This document shows positions 1-6,957 of a stretch of 12,206 bases of DNA, one piece after another. The position numbers were made by a program, and so were the translations under genes. Origin of the DNA: Chloroflexota bacterium (GTDB lineage: Bacteria > Chloroflexota > Anaerolineae > J102); assembly GCA_003353825.1 (NCBI GenBank), contig PIVW01000140.1, forward strand, positions 1 through 12,206, in the 5' to 3' direction. The stretch's first letter is position 1; each line of letters opens with the position of its first letter. The notes under the pieces were generated by a model that worked only from the letters and a program-made list of their open reading frames with translations, was not told the origin of the DNA and ran no database searches.

Positions 1-599
1 GGGAAACGATGCGAGATATTCTTGAAAACAAAAAAATCATAATCATCGGTTCCGGTATAGGGGGGGCAGGTGTTGCTGCTTATGGTGCCGTGGCGCTCTA
101 TCATGTCGGCGATTTCACACCTGAAGCGATTGATCGGGGCGAGTCGCTTATTCTTCCTAAGGCAGAACACCTGGTTATCGACAGCCTGAGCCCGGCCTAT
201 GAAATTATGGATGCCAACCCGGAGACAACTGAAATCGACCTGGTCACCGTGGGATGTCCACATGCCTCGTTGACCGAATTACAGCAGGTGGCGGAACGCC
301 TGCGTGGTGAACGGCTTGCCACACGATTGTGGGTCACCACCTCGCAGATCACGCGCAAACGAGCGGACGACGAAGGTTGGGTAGAGATCATCGAAGCGGC
401 TGGGGGAGAAGTTGTGGCCGACACCTGCGCGGTCGTGGCACCCGTCCGTAGCTTGGGGATCAAGCGTATGGCCACCAATGCCGGTAAAATGGCATGCTAT
501 GCGCCCATGCATAGTGGCGTCGATATGCGTTTTGGCGACTTGGAGCAGTGTTTGGCTACGGCGATCTCGGGTAAGTGGCAGGGCAAATATTCCGAGTAG
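1..599 (+). CDS. Aconitase X catalytic domain protein, C-terminal part (5' end outside window)
   Basis: This is the C-terminal half of an AcnX (DUF521) Fe-S hydro-lyase. Bacterial members usually dehydrate cis-3-hydroxy-L-proline; archaeal ones act on phosphomevalonate. The reading frame is open to the window edge, so the ATG at 9 is probably internal: family members are about 400 residues or longer and 196 are visible here. Counting from that ATG, I recognise the GAVALYHVGDFTPEA segment (26-40), VGCPHASLTEL (81-91) with Cys83, ADTCAVV (137-143) with Cys140, and TNAGKMACYAP (156-166). These are the family's conserved blocks; the two cysteines are the likely cluster or active-site positions. 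The substrate cannot be decided from this half, and the small swivelling subunit (DUF126) or a fusion to it would lie upstream. The stop codon lies inside the left arm of an inverted repeat (597-613), and the gene converges on the LysM gene. Confidence 0.85.
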   Translation, partial: ETMRDILENKKIIIIGSGIGGAGVAAYGAVALYHVGDFTPEAIDRGESLILPKAEHLVIDSLSPAYEIMDANPETTEIDLVTVGCPHASLTELQQVAERLRGERLATRLWVTTSQITRKRADDEGWVEIIEAAGGEVVADTCAVVAPVRSLGIKRMATNAGKMACYAPMHSGVDMRFGDLEQCLATAISGKWQGKYSE

Positions 600-698
600 G
601 GACAAGGCATTCCTTGCAGATTGCTGATAAAACAACCTTTCTGACAAGATGAAAGTCGTCATATATGACACCATCGTAGAGGGAATGTCTTGCCCCTA
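597..698. repeat. 102-bp intergenic element with imperfect 17-bp terminal inverted repeats
   Basis: The arm TAGGGACAAGGCATTCC (597-613) is matched in inverted orientation by GGAATGTCTTGCCCCTA (682-698), with 15 of 17 bases pairing. The left arm also contains a small hairpin, CAAGG-CATT-CCTTG (603-616). A perfect 12-bp palindrome, GTCATATATGAC, sits inside at 658-669. The element fills almost the whole gap between two convergent genes and supplies the stop codon of the AcnX gene. It resembles the short 'GTAGGGGC...' palindromic repeats or miniature elements found between genes in Chloroflexota and cyanobacteria (from memory). It could also form a bidirectional transcription-stop structure, although no T-tract is present. 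Confidence 0.55.
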
Positions 699-703
699 CT
701 TGC

Positions 704-2140
704 TCAGAAAACACTTAGCGTATTGAGAATCGCCGGAAATCCAGCCTCGATGTAATATCGCCAGCGATTTTGGGGCGCCAGCATCATGACCCACCAGCGT
801 TGTCCTTCGTAGTTAAATACCAGCAATCGCAACCGTGCCGGTGTGCCGGTGGCAACATAGGTCGTGGTGGCCTCAACCATTTGTGCAGGAATACCTGCAA
901 CGCTGGAAACTTGCGTCAGCGTCCAATTTTGTGGTTCCGAAATCCCGCTGCTTACCAGAACCCCAGCCTGATCCTGAATCGAACTCTTGGCGGTGCGCAT
1001 GGCCCAACTGAGCGGGGCGTTAGGCCACCCCTCCGGACGGATGATACCTAGCACAGCTCGATCCCCATTCGGCTCGGTGGCGACGGTAAATATCCCTCGA
1101 TTGGGCGGCCCCTGCTCGAACATCTTCCATCCATCAGGCAGACAGAAATGGATACCCCAAACCAGGGCAATGCTCTGCGCCCCCAGACAGACGGACTTGG
1201 CAACAGGTGTAAATGTAGCCGTGGGCTGAGGCGCCGATTCGGCCACGATTGACTGTGCGGCCACAGATTCAGTATCTGCGATCAATGCTGCATTGGCAGG
1301 CGCTTGCAAAGCGGGTTGGGTTTGCTGGGAAACGGTGGTCTGAGATCCCCCTGGTGTCGGTGAAGCGGGATTCGGTGTAGGGCTGGGCTGAGCGCTGCTA
1401 GCGTTATTTGCTGCTGGCGTTGTTGCGCTCGATGTCGTTGATCGGGGCGTTACCTTGTTGGACGGCACGAACAGAGTTGTTCCAACGATCAATTCATTTG
1501 GATTTGCCAGGTTATTCAAACGTTGAAGATCGGCCATGCTGGCTCCAGATGACCGTGCGATAGACGATAAAGTATCCCCAGCCTTGATCTTATAAACCTG
1601 TGATCCGGCTGGTGCAGATAGCCCCGCCACCGATTGGGTCGCACCTGAAGAGGATGTTGTGGTTTTGATTTTTAGCGCCAGGTCCACCTGCAATGCCGTC
1701 GGATCTGTGATGCTGTTCATCCGCATCAATTCCTCGACATCCATGCCAAATTTGTTGGCAGTGCTGTAGAGCGTATCCCCCGCTTTCACTTTGTAAGTTG
1801 TCGATGGTTTGGCAGTGGCCGAAGGTTTGGCTGTGCTTGTAGCCCGTTTTGTAGCCGAAGTGCCTGCAGATGCAACAATACGAGTACCGGTTGATTGAAC
1901 CGTTGCCCGCGGCGTACGAATACTGTTGGCAGTATCTAGTGCATTGGCACTAATGCGGCTGTTACCATTTGGCGATACGGTTTTCGCCAGCTTTTGGGTA
2001 TCGGTTGTACGTGAACTAGGGTTGAAGGATGATTCTGGAATGTATGCGGTGAGCTGATCCTGCGCAAACCAAAGGATGGCAACGGCAGCTACCAGCAGTA
2101 CCAACCAAAACCAAATTGAACGGAGCATCGGCGCGACCAA
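704..2140 (-). CDS. Membrane-anchored protein with two LysM domains and a PsbP/DcrB-like C-terminal domain
   Basis: A protein of about 478 residues, probably anchored in the membrane and binding peptidoglycan or another N-acetylglucosamine polymer. An N-terminal hydrophobic helix lies at about residues 8-26 with no clear cleavage site. A Ser/Thr/Ala-rich stretch follows, then LysM 1 (about 115-158, YKVKAGDTLYSTANKFGM) and LysM 2 (about 183-226, YKIKAGDTLSSIARSSGA). A Pro/Ser/Thr linker (about 227-315) leads to a compact domain (316-478, LPDGWKMFEQGPP then RLRLLVFNYEGQRWWVMML). Its layout recalls PsbP/DcrB-like (DUF1795-type) folds; that is inference. The start is uncertain. TTG at 2140 and ATG at 2128 are both usable, neither has a Shine-Dalgarno sequence, and the frame stays open upstream to a TAG at 2189-2191. 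It lies 107 bp downstream of the kinase gene on the same strand, so it may be its co-transcribed third gene. Confidence 0.85.
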   Translation of the reverse strand: MVAPMLRSIWFWLVLLVAAVAILWFAQDQLTAYIPESSFNPSSRTTDTQKLAKTVSPNGNSRISANALDTANSIRTPRATVQSTGTRIVASAGTSATKRATSTAKPSATAKPSTTYKVKAGDTLYSTANKFGMDVEELMRMNSITDPTALQVDLALKIKTTTSSSGATQSVAGLSAPAGSQVYKIKAGDTLSSIARSSGASMADLQRLNNLANPNELIVGTTLFVPSNKVTPRSTTSSATTPAANNASSAQPSPTPNPASPTPGGSQTTVSQQTQPALQAPANAALIADTESVAAQSIVAESAPQPTATFTPVAKSVCLGAQSIALVWGIHFCLPDGWKMFEQGPPNRGIFTVATEPNGDRAVLGIIRPEGWPNAPLSWAMRTAKSSIQDQAGVLVSSGISEPQNWTLTQVSSVAGIPAQMVEATTTYVATGTPARLRLLVFNYEGQRWWVMMLAPQNRWRYYIEAGFPAILNTLSVF

Positions 2141-2195
2141 ACGAGTGGGGGTAGGGGAAGGATCGAGCCAGAACCTTAAACGAAATGGCTACCCC

Positions 2196-2224
2196 AGCTT
2201 ATCACGGACTTTATGTCTGGTCAA
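2196..2224 (-). promoter_or_regulatory. Weak candidate promoter for the LysM gene
   Basis: On the minus strand TTGACC (2224-2219) is separated by 17 bp from TAAGCT (2201-2196). The -35 is good (five of six) but the -10 is poor (three of six). It would give a leader of about 50 bases for the LysM gene. The region also holds a direct repeat (2211-2238), so an operator role is possible. Confidence 0.25.
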
Positions 2225-2238
2225 TCCCTTATGTCTGG
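2211..2238. repeat. Two direct copies of TTATGTCTGG, 18 bp apart
   Basis: TTATGTCTGG occurs at 2211-2220 and 2229-2238. The spacing is close to two helical turns and overlaps the candidate -35 of the LysM gene. This arrangement would suit a dimeric regulator bound to one face of the DNA, but nothing else supports that. Confidence 0.35.
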
Positions 2239-2256
2239 CCGGTCTATCTAACCGGC
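2238..2256 (-). other. Hairpin over the stop codon of the histidine kinase gene
   Basis: GCCGGT (2238-2243) and ACCGGC (2251-2256) form a 6-bp GC-rich stem around a 7-base loop that contains the TAG stop of the kinase gene. No T-tract follows on the minus strand, so it is not a standard intrinsic terminator. It may instead stabilise or punctuate the transcript. Confidence 0.4.
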
Positions 2257-3585
2257 AACGTCCTGGGCAAGTTCACCAGGTGGGTGGCGAGGTACCCGCG
2301 GTAGGTTGACGCAGAACCGAGCACCTTCATCCATTTTCGTATCCACAGAAATATCTCCACCCTGCATCTGCACGATCTGCTGGCAAATCGCCAATCCTAA
2401 GCCGAATCTCTGCTGCTGTGTGGTGTAGAGAGGCTCGAAGATCAGAGGTACTTGATCTTCTGGAATACCCGAACCTGTGTCCGCCACCTCCAATCGAATA
2501 CCTTCAGGCGATGGCTCCAGGGTGACTGAGATCTCCCCGCCACCCCGCACTGCCTGAAAGGCGTTGTCAAGGAGATGGTGGATCAGCAGTCGCATCTGTT
2601 CACGATCTGCCTGGATAGGAGGGAAGACCAGCGGTTGGTGGATTTGCAGTGTGACATTCTCTGATAATTGGATTTGTGCCAACTCATCTGCCAACAGATC
2701 ATCCAGATTGACTGTTTGAATATGAAGCTGATCGAGTCTGGCAAAATGCTCAAGGTTATCCGTGAGCCGAAGCGCACTTGTTACTTCTGCTTGTAGTTCT
2801 GAGATCGTCTCGGGCTTACATAAGGTATCCTGCGGTAATGCCAGCGTTTTATCAATATGATCGAGGGGTGCGCGTAACGATTTACTAAGCTGAGATGCTA
2901 TCTGACCGATGGCACTACGGCGCTCGACCTGTCGCGTCTCCCGTTGAATATCGGATAGCTGATACTTCCTGCGTTCCAATTCTCGTAAGGTATCTAGCAG
3001 TTGTAATCGCGTACTGAGCAACGTCTGTTGGCTATGAAATTGTTGAACGACCAGGACCTCGGTGAGTGCATTGAGAAAGAGTAGTACCAAGCCCAGAGCT
3101 GCGACAAAGGCGAATAGCAACTCATTTGACATCGTCGTGGAAAGAGTCAGCCGGTTTAGAAATAACAACACCAGATACGCCACGAAAATCGTCAAGATGC
3201 TAAGGGTGACCAAGCTGTTGAAACCTGGCCGAGCGATGATGATCCCGCCTGCAAAACTAAGGGGTATCAGAAAAAGCCACGGAAAAAACAGAGCACTGCT
3301 TAAAGCGAAATCTAAGGCGATGATCAAAAGGGCTGTATAGATCAATGCCAGATAGGTACTGGCGGTGGGCCAGCGCCTCACGGCCAACCAGTAGACCAAC
3401 AAACCCAGACCGTCAGCAATAAGAACCCAAATCGCCGGAGAGCGCCCCCCCGCGTTTGCTGCCAGCAGGATAGCAGGTAGCAGTATCAGATCGAAGGCGA
3501 TTCGGATATAGATATACGCCAGGGCGCGTTTGCGCATGCCTTCGTCTTCTGCTTGAAATACAGTTTCTTGTACAGAGATCATCAT
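2248..3585 (-). CDS. Membrane histidine-kinase-like protein with Lys in place of the H-box His
   Basis: A 445-residue protein. The N-terminal half (about 21-180) is five to six hydrophobic helices without a large extracellular loop, so it may sense the membrane. A charged, probably coiled-coil linker follows (about 185-222). The dimerisation helix reads IGQIASQLSKSLRAPL (226-241): where the family has S/A-H-E there is Ser-Lys235-Ser (codon AAA, complement of 2881-2883), so the usual phospho-accepting His is absent. The ATPase domain looks intact: N-box LLDNAFQAV (N341), G1 DTGSGIP (369-375), F-box IFEPLYTT (382-389), G2 GLGLAI (395-400). This suggests an NtrB/HPK4-like protein that binds ATP but may not autophosphorylate normally. 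The start is ATG at 3585, 9 bp after the surE stop, with a second ATG directly behind it and another at 3537. No Shine-Dalgarno is clear. No response regulator is adjacent on this strand. Confidence 0.88.
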   Translation of the reverse strand: MMISVQETVFQAEDEGMRKRALAYIYIRIAFDLILLPAILLAANAGGRSPAIWVLIADGLGLLVYWLAVRRWPTASTYLALIYTALLIIALDFALSSALFFPWLFLIPLSFAGGIIIARPGFNSLVTLSILTIFVAYLVLLFLNRLTLSTTMSNELLFAFVAALGLVLLFLNALTEVLVVQQFHSQQTLLSTRLQLLDTLRELERRKYQLSDIQRETRQVERRSAIGQIASQLSKSLRAPLDHIDKTLALPQDTLCKPETISELQAEVTSALRLTDNLEHFARLDQLHIQTVNLDDLLADELAQIQLSENVTLQIHQPLVFPPIQADREQMRLLIHHLLDNAFQAVRGGGEISVTLEPSPEGIRLEVADTGSGIPEDQVPLIFEPLYTTQQQRFGLGLAICQQIVQMQGGDISVDTKMDEGARFCVNLPRVPRHPPGELAQDVAG

Positions 3586-3594
3586 AGAATTTTG

Positions 3595-4410
3595 CTATCG
3601 TCCCGCCGATCGCAAGACTGTTTCGAATGATCCTATTGATCCGCGGGCCGTGAGGTTGACACTGAGGGGAGTCACCGAAATGATACGCTCAACAGCAAAT
3701 GCAAAGATATCCGAATCTTTTTCAAGGTGATCATAGTCGATATACACTTCGTAATCTAGCACGCATGGATCTTGCGGCTGCTGGCGCTCAGCGGTACTAC
3801 GTGACACATAATAGGATTGCTTACTTTGCGTTGTAATGCGCCAGGCGGTATTCGTTGTCGCAGAGTCAGGCACGTCTATCTTGAGAGCGGCGACGTCGGC
3901 AGGCCATGCAGATCGCGCCAAAGTCTTATCGGCGAAGTAGCGCAACCAGTGGGCAGCCACGTCCCAATGCACATCTGAACCGTGGTTGTAATGATACTCT
4001 TTGTGCGTCTCTAGTGACACTGCCAGCGAGGGGATTCCCATATCCCCGCCCTGTAAGGCCGCCCCAACAGTGCCTGAGATCATGGTATTGCTTCCTAGAT
4101 TTTCACCATAGTTAATGCCGCTCACTACCAGATCAGGGCGTCGCGACGCCAGTTCCATAACGCCATAAATAACAGCCATCGCCGGAGAGCCCGCAAGGTG
4201 AAAGGCATTCCAACGATGCCCATTATGACTAAGTTCGCATGGGAATATGCGGCCATCAAACCCCGAAGGTAAACTGCGAGACATGGCCGACTGTTGTTCA
4301 GTGGGTGCTACAATCAACAGATCTCCTAGTTCATGTAGGGCCGAAACAGTAGCATGAAGCCCAGGTGAGTGGATACCGTCGTCGTTCGTTATCAGGAGCA
4401 GTGGTGGCAT
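3595..4410 (-). CDS. surE: 5'/3'-nucleotidase SurE
   Basis: SurE is a metal-dependent phosphatase that removes phosphate from nucleoside monophosphates (and in some species short polyphosphate), linked to stationary-phase and stress survival. The 271 residues show the family blocks in order: LLLITNDDGIHSPGL (4-18) with the metal-binding Asp pair D10/D11, VAPTEQQSAMS (34-44) with metal ligand S41, PDLVVSGINYGENLG (92-106) with ligand N100, SGTVGAALQGG (112-122), and VTPLSVNLT (246-254). The usual GTPxDCV block reads GSPAMAV (74-80), a conspicuous departure. The PPG-GTD segment before the last strand is also missing, with DSDIFAFAVERIISVTPL in its place. Length is normal to slightly long. The start is ATG at 4410, without a visible Shine-Dalgarno. 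It is the first gene of a minus-strand cluster, 9 bp ahead of the histidine kinase. Confidence 0.93.
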   Translation of the reverse strand: MPPLLLITNDDGIHSPGLHATVSALHELGDLLIVAPTEQQSAMSRSLPSGFDGRIFPCELSHNGHRWNAFHLAGSPAMAVIYGVMELASRRPDLVVSGINYGENLGSNTMISGTVGAALQGGDMGIPSLAVSLETHKEYHYNHGSDVHWDVAAHWLRYFADKTLARSAWPADVAALKIDVPDSATTNTAWRITTQSKQSYYVSRSTAERQQPQDPCVLDYEVYIDYDHLEKDSDIFAFAVERIISVTPLSVNLTARGSIGSFETVLRSAGR

Positions 4411-4443
4411 GAAATCAAATAGAGAAACCGATGATTGGGTGAT

Positions 4444-4449
4444 ATTATA
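4444..4449 (-). promoter_or_regulatory. -10 box of the surE cluster promoter
   Basis: A perfect TATAAT on the minus strand lies 34 bp upstream of the surE ATG and would start transcription near 4437. The hexamer 17 bp further upstream (CAGAAT) is a poor -35, so an activator or another sigma factor may be needed. Confidence 0.45.
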
Positions 4450-4476
4450 AGTATTTCAACGATGTTATTCTGTATT

Positions 4477-4545
4477 CTGAAAAACCTCAAACGAATTCCA
4501 CAATAGCGCAAATCTCTGGAACATTTTTTCTAGGAATTCGCCTAA
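4477..4545. repeat. Dispersed ~70-bp repeat, copy 1
   Basis: This 69-bp stretch matches 11978-12047 in the same orientation at 57 of 69 positions plus a one-base gap. Shared blocks include CTGAAAAA, CGAATTCC, ATAGCGCAAATC, TTTTCT and TCGCCTAA. This copy has a perfect 8-bp inverted repeat, CGAATTCC (4492-4499) and GGAATTCG (4533-4540). A second pair, ATAGCGC (4503-4509) and GCGCTAT (4546-4552), crosses its right edge. It lies in the divergent region between surE and the exported repeat protein, where it could be a mobile palindromic unit or a shared regulatory segment. Confidence 0.7.
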
Positions 4546-4686
4546 GCGCTATCAAGTATAGCAGAGGCGTTTATGGCTAGCGAGATTTCGTATGTATAGG
4601 TTGGTTGGAAGTGGCACTTGCCCGAAAATGGGTGTATGATCAGAAGGTAGACCACAATTACTGCCAGGATGGCGAGGAACATGATC

Positions 4687-6003
4687 ATGAAACTCATGCG
4701 ATTTGGATCAGTTCTAGTCCTTGTCCTAGGTATGATATGGACGATGGCAGTCATGCGCGGCAGCGGTACAACGATGGCAAAAGAGATCATCGTTGCGGAT
4801 TCCGGCAATGACGAACACCTACAAGCCATCGCTTTCAACTGTAATCGGGGCGAATACCTGATCGTGTGGTCAAAAGATGTTGGTGGAGGCGATACCGATC
4901 TTTGGGCACGGCGCGCCAGCTTGCGTCCCAGTTTCCATTGGATTGGCGCACCCTTTGTCATAGCTGAGTCTTCCAGGCCCGAACAAGCCGCCGCGGTGAC
5001 GTTCAACCCACTAGCTGATGAATACCTGGTTGTCTATGAGCTGATATTTAGTGAAGCCGATGCTGATATCAAAGGCCAGAGGATAGCGGGCTGGTCTGGC
5101 GGTGGGGACAATGGTCCGGAATTAAAGGGGGTCTCCATTGACGTAGCAGTCACGGTTGGCAAAGAGACCCGTCCCGATGCGGCCTACATACCTGCTACAG
5201 CACACTACCTGATTGCTTACGAATCAGATGGCGATATTTGGGGGCGACGCCTCGCTGAGCGAGGTCAAGGTGATAATGGTGGTGAATTAATCGGCGAAGG
5301 TTTTGCGATCACTGCCGATACTGACCGCCAGAAGTCGGAGCCTGCAGTGGCCGTAAGCACACTACAATCTTATTTTCTGGTGACTTACAATTACGAATAC
5401 CGTACGCAAGATTCTGATCTGCGCGCACAACGAGTACAAGGCATGACGGGAACCGGCAGTGAACTGATAAGTGGCCCCATAGATATCGCGTTTTCTGCTA
5501 ACGACGAACATGCAGGCGCAGTGGTCTATGCGCCCCATGTTCAGGCGTTTTTTGTCGTTTGGCAATCCGATTCTGGAAACAATCGCGATCTGTGGGGCGC
5601 GTGGCTCGACGAACAGGTGATGAACGGCAATCCTACCTTTGTTGGCCCATTTGCAGTTGCCGCAGATGGCACTGCCCAAGAGTTCACCCCAGCCGCAGAT
5701 ATCGATCTAACAAGTGGTGAAACAGCCATTACATTCTCTTATAGGGACGATACAATGCCTCATGTTCGCTTGGGATTGGTTTGGCTGAATCCGAACCCAC
5801 TTGTCGCCCCCCCCGTCAGTCGCCCGTTGCACGTGTTCCCGGAGCGACCCTTTTCGTTTATCCACCTAGACATCTCGATGTGCCGCGGGCAACCCGACAT
5901 GGTCTTGGCTTATACTGCTGAAGTCAATGCTGACCAGGAGCATGATGTTCATCTTCTCGCCGCCAGCCGTTGGGCTAGTATCCTGCCCATGATCTGGCGT
6001 TAA
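4687..6003 (+). CDS. Exported protein with seven ~57-residue repeats (probable seven-bladed beta-propeller)
   Basis: No specific function is recognised. The preferred start is ATG at 4687 because GAGGA (4674-4678) lies 8 bp upstream; in-frame ATGs at 4669 and 4681 have poorer spacing. The protein is then 438 residues with a signal peptide (MKLMRFGSVLVLVLGMIW). The body is a regular repeat: residues, an Ala-rich strand, then a YLVVY-like strand, then D-x-D-(I/L)-x-G-x-R. Examples are EYLIVWS...TDLWARR, EYLVVYE...ADIKGQR, HYLIAYESDGDIWGRR, YFLVTYN...SDLRAQR and FFVVWQS...RDLWGAW. Repeats begin near residues 44, 98, 162, 216, 274, 332 and 388, the last two degenerate. Seven units suggest a closed beta-propeller, used in other exported proteins for binding or as an enzyme scaffold. 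The C-terminus ASILPMIWR resembles a tail I associate with exported Chloroflexota proteins. The gene stands alone, divergent from surE. Confidence 0.78.
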   Translation: MKLMRFGSVLVLVLGMIWTMAVMRGSGTTMAKEIIVADSGNDEHLQAIAFNCNRGEYLIVWSKDVGGGDTDLWARRASLRPSFHWIGAPFVIAESSRPEQAAAVTFNPLADEYLVVYELIFSEADADIKGQRIAGWSGGGDNGPELKGVSIDVAVTVGKETRPDAAYIPATAHYLIAYESDGDIWGRRLAERGQGDNGGELIGEGFAITADTDRQKSEPAVAVSTLQSYFLVTYNYEYRTQDSDLRAQRVQGMTGTGSELISGPIDIAFSANDEHAGAVVYAPHVQAFFVVWQSDSGNNRDLWGAWLDEQVMNGNPTFVGPFAVAADGTAQEFTPAADIDLTSGETAITFSYRDDTMPHVRLGLVWLNPNPLVAPPVSRPLHVFPERPFSFIHLDISMCRGQPDMVLAYTAEVNADQEHDVHLLAASRWASILPMIWR

Positions 6004-6073
6004 GTGTCCCGCCCTGCTATGCTACAATGTAATTATCGAGTATTCATCTCTGTACTCAGTAGATTCAATTTCC

Positions 6074-6102
6074 TTGTTAGATATTGCGCTAATCTGTAAA
6101 CT
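6074..6102 (+). promoter_or_regulatory. Candidate sigma-70 type promoter of the response regulator gene
   Basis: TTGTTA (6074-6079) and TAAACT (6097-6102) are separated by exactly 17 bp, each matching four of six consensus bases. Transcription would start near 6109 and leave an untranslated leader of about 125 bases. The 231-bp gap upstream of the regulator (6004-6234) otherwise shows no gene and no clear terminator for the preceding gene. Confidence 0.4.
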
Positions 6103-6234
6103 AGAAAACCGGGGACATTGCGCCTCCATGTTCATTTTGCCGGCGTATCTCAATCTAAAGGTCTACCGGTACCTGATCTACAAACACTTCGACAATCTAT
6201 ACCCTGGATCAACTAATACTGGTCAAGTCAAACA

Positions 6235-6957
6235 ATGAGCACAAGTGCTAACCCTTATAGCGGCAAACTCATACTAGTGGTCGATGACGAACCTCGTATG
6301 ATTAAATTCGTTCAATTCAATTTGGAATTGGATGGTTTCAGGGTAGCCAGCGCCGGGAACGGGCTTGAAGCTGTCGAGAAAATCCGGACCCAACTCCCCG
6401 ATCTGGTCATCCTTGATGTGATGATGCCGCAAATGGATGGATTCGAAGCGCTGGCGCGGATCCGGGTCGTTTCTGAGGTTCCCGTTATCATGCTCACCGT
6501 CAAAGATGAGGAAGATGACAAACACCTGGCCTTCAATGCCGGCGCCGATGACTATCTCACCAAGCCTTTCAGCCCGCGAGAACTGGGAGACCGTGTCAAG
6601 GCGGTTCTGAGGCGTAGCAGCGGGCCGAGTTCTACTGCTACAGAAGTCATCGAAGTCGATGAACGTCTGCAAATAGATTTCGCCCGCCGTGAAGTCCTGG
6701 TAGAAGGTGAGCGTGTAAACCTGCGCCCCACTGAATGGCGGCTGCTCTACCACCTGGTGCAAAACGCCAACTGGGTGATGACCTCAGAAATGATACTGCA
6801 AAAGGTGTGGGGCTACGAGTATGAAGATGATGTGCAATTGCTACGCCTTTATATTGCCTATCTGCGGGGAAAAATAGAGATAGATACCAGTGATCCTCAG
6901 TATATTATTACAGACCGTGGTGTAGGCTACCGCTTTGCTATGTCCGACAAATCCTGA
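6235..6957 (+). CDS. OmpR/PhoB-family response regulator
   Basis: A 240-residue two-domain transcription regulator. The receiver domain (about 12-125) has the acidic pocket VVDDEP (D17, D18), phospho-acceptor Asp61 in LVILDVMMPQMDGFE, the switch Thr88 in VIMLTVKD, and Lys110 in DDYLTKPFSPREL. The C-terminal winged-helix DNA-binding domain (about 145-235) shows LRPTEWRLLYHLVQN, the recognition-helix region VQLLRLYIAYLRGKIE and the closing hairpin YIITDRGVGYRF, typical of Trans_reg_C. All phosphorylation residues are present, so it should be controlled by a normal kinase. None is adjacent, so it is an orphan here; the kinase-like protein 2.6 kb to the left lacks its own His. ATG at 6235 has no strong Shine-Dalgarno. 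The last 31 bp overlap the end of recF on the opposite strand. Confidence 0.93.
   Translation: MSTSANPYSGKLILVVDDEPRMIKFVQFNLELDGFRVASAGNGLEAVEKIRTQLPDLVILDVMMPQMDGFEALARIRVVSEVPVIMLTVKDEEDDKHLAFNAGADDYLTKPFSPRELGDRVKAVLRRSSGPSSTATEVIEVDERLQIDFARREVLVEGERVNLRPTEWRLLYHLVQNANWVMTSEMILQKVWGYEYEDDVQLLRLYIAYLRGKIEIDTSDPQYIITDRGVGYRFAMSDKS

Noticed and set aside
4618..4640. TTGCCC and TATGAT as promoter of the exported repeat protein
   Set aside because: The spacer is only about 11 bp, too short for a sigma-70 promoter, and no better pair was found.
4542..5006. Minus-strand open frame of 154 codons opposite the start of the exported repeat protein
   Set aside because: It has no recognisable domain and is antisense to a gene with clear repeats, a signal peptide and a Shine-Dalgarno sequence.
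2248..6957. The histidine kinase and the response regulator as a cognate two-component pair
   Set aside because: They are on opposite strands and 2.6 kb apart with another gene between them, and the kinase lacks the His that would donate phosphate.
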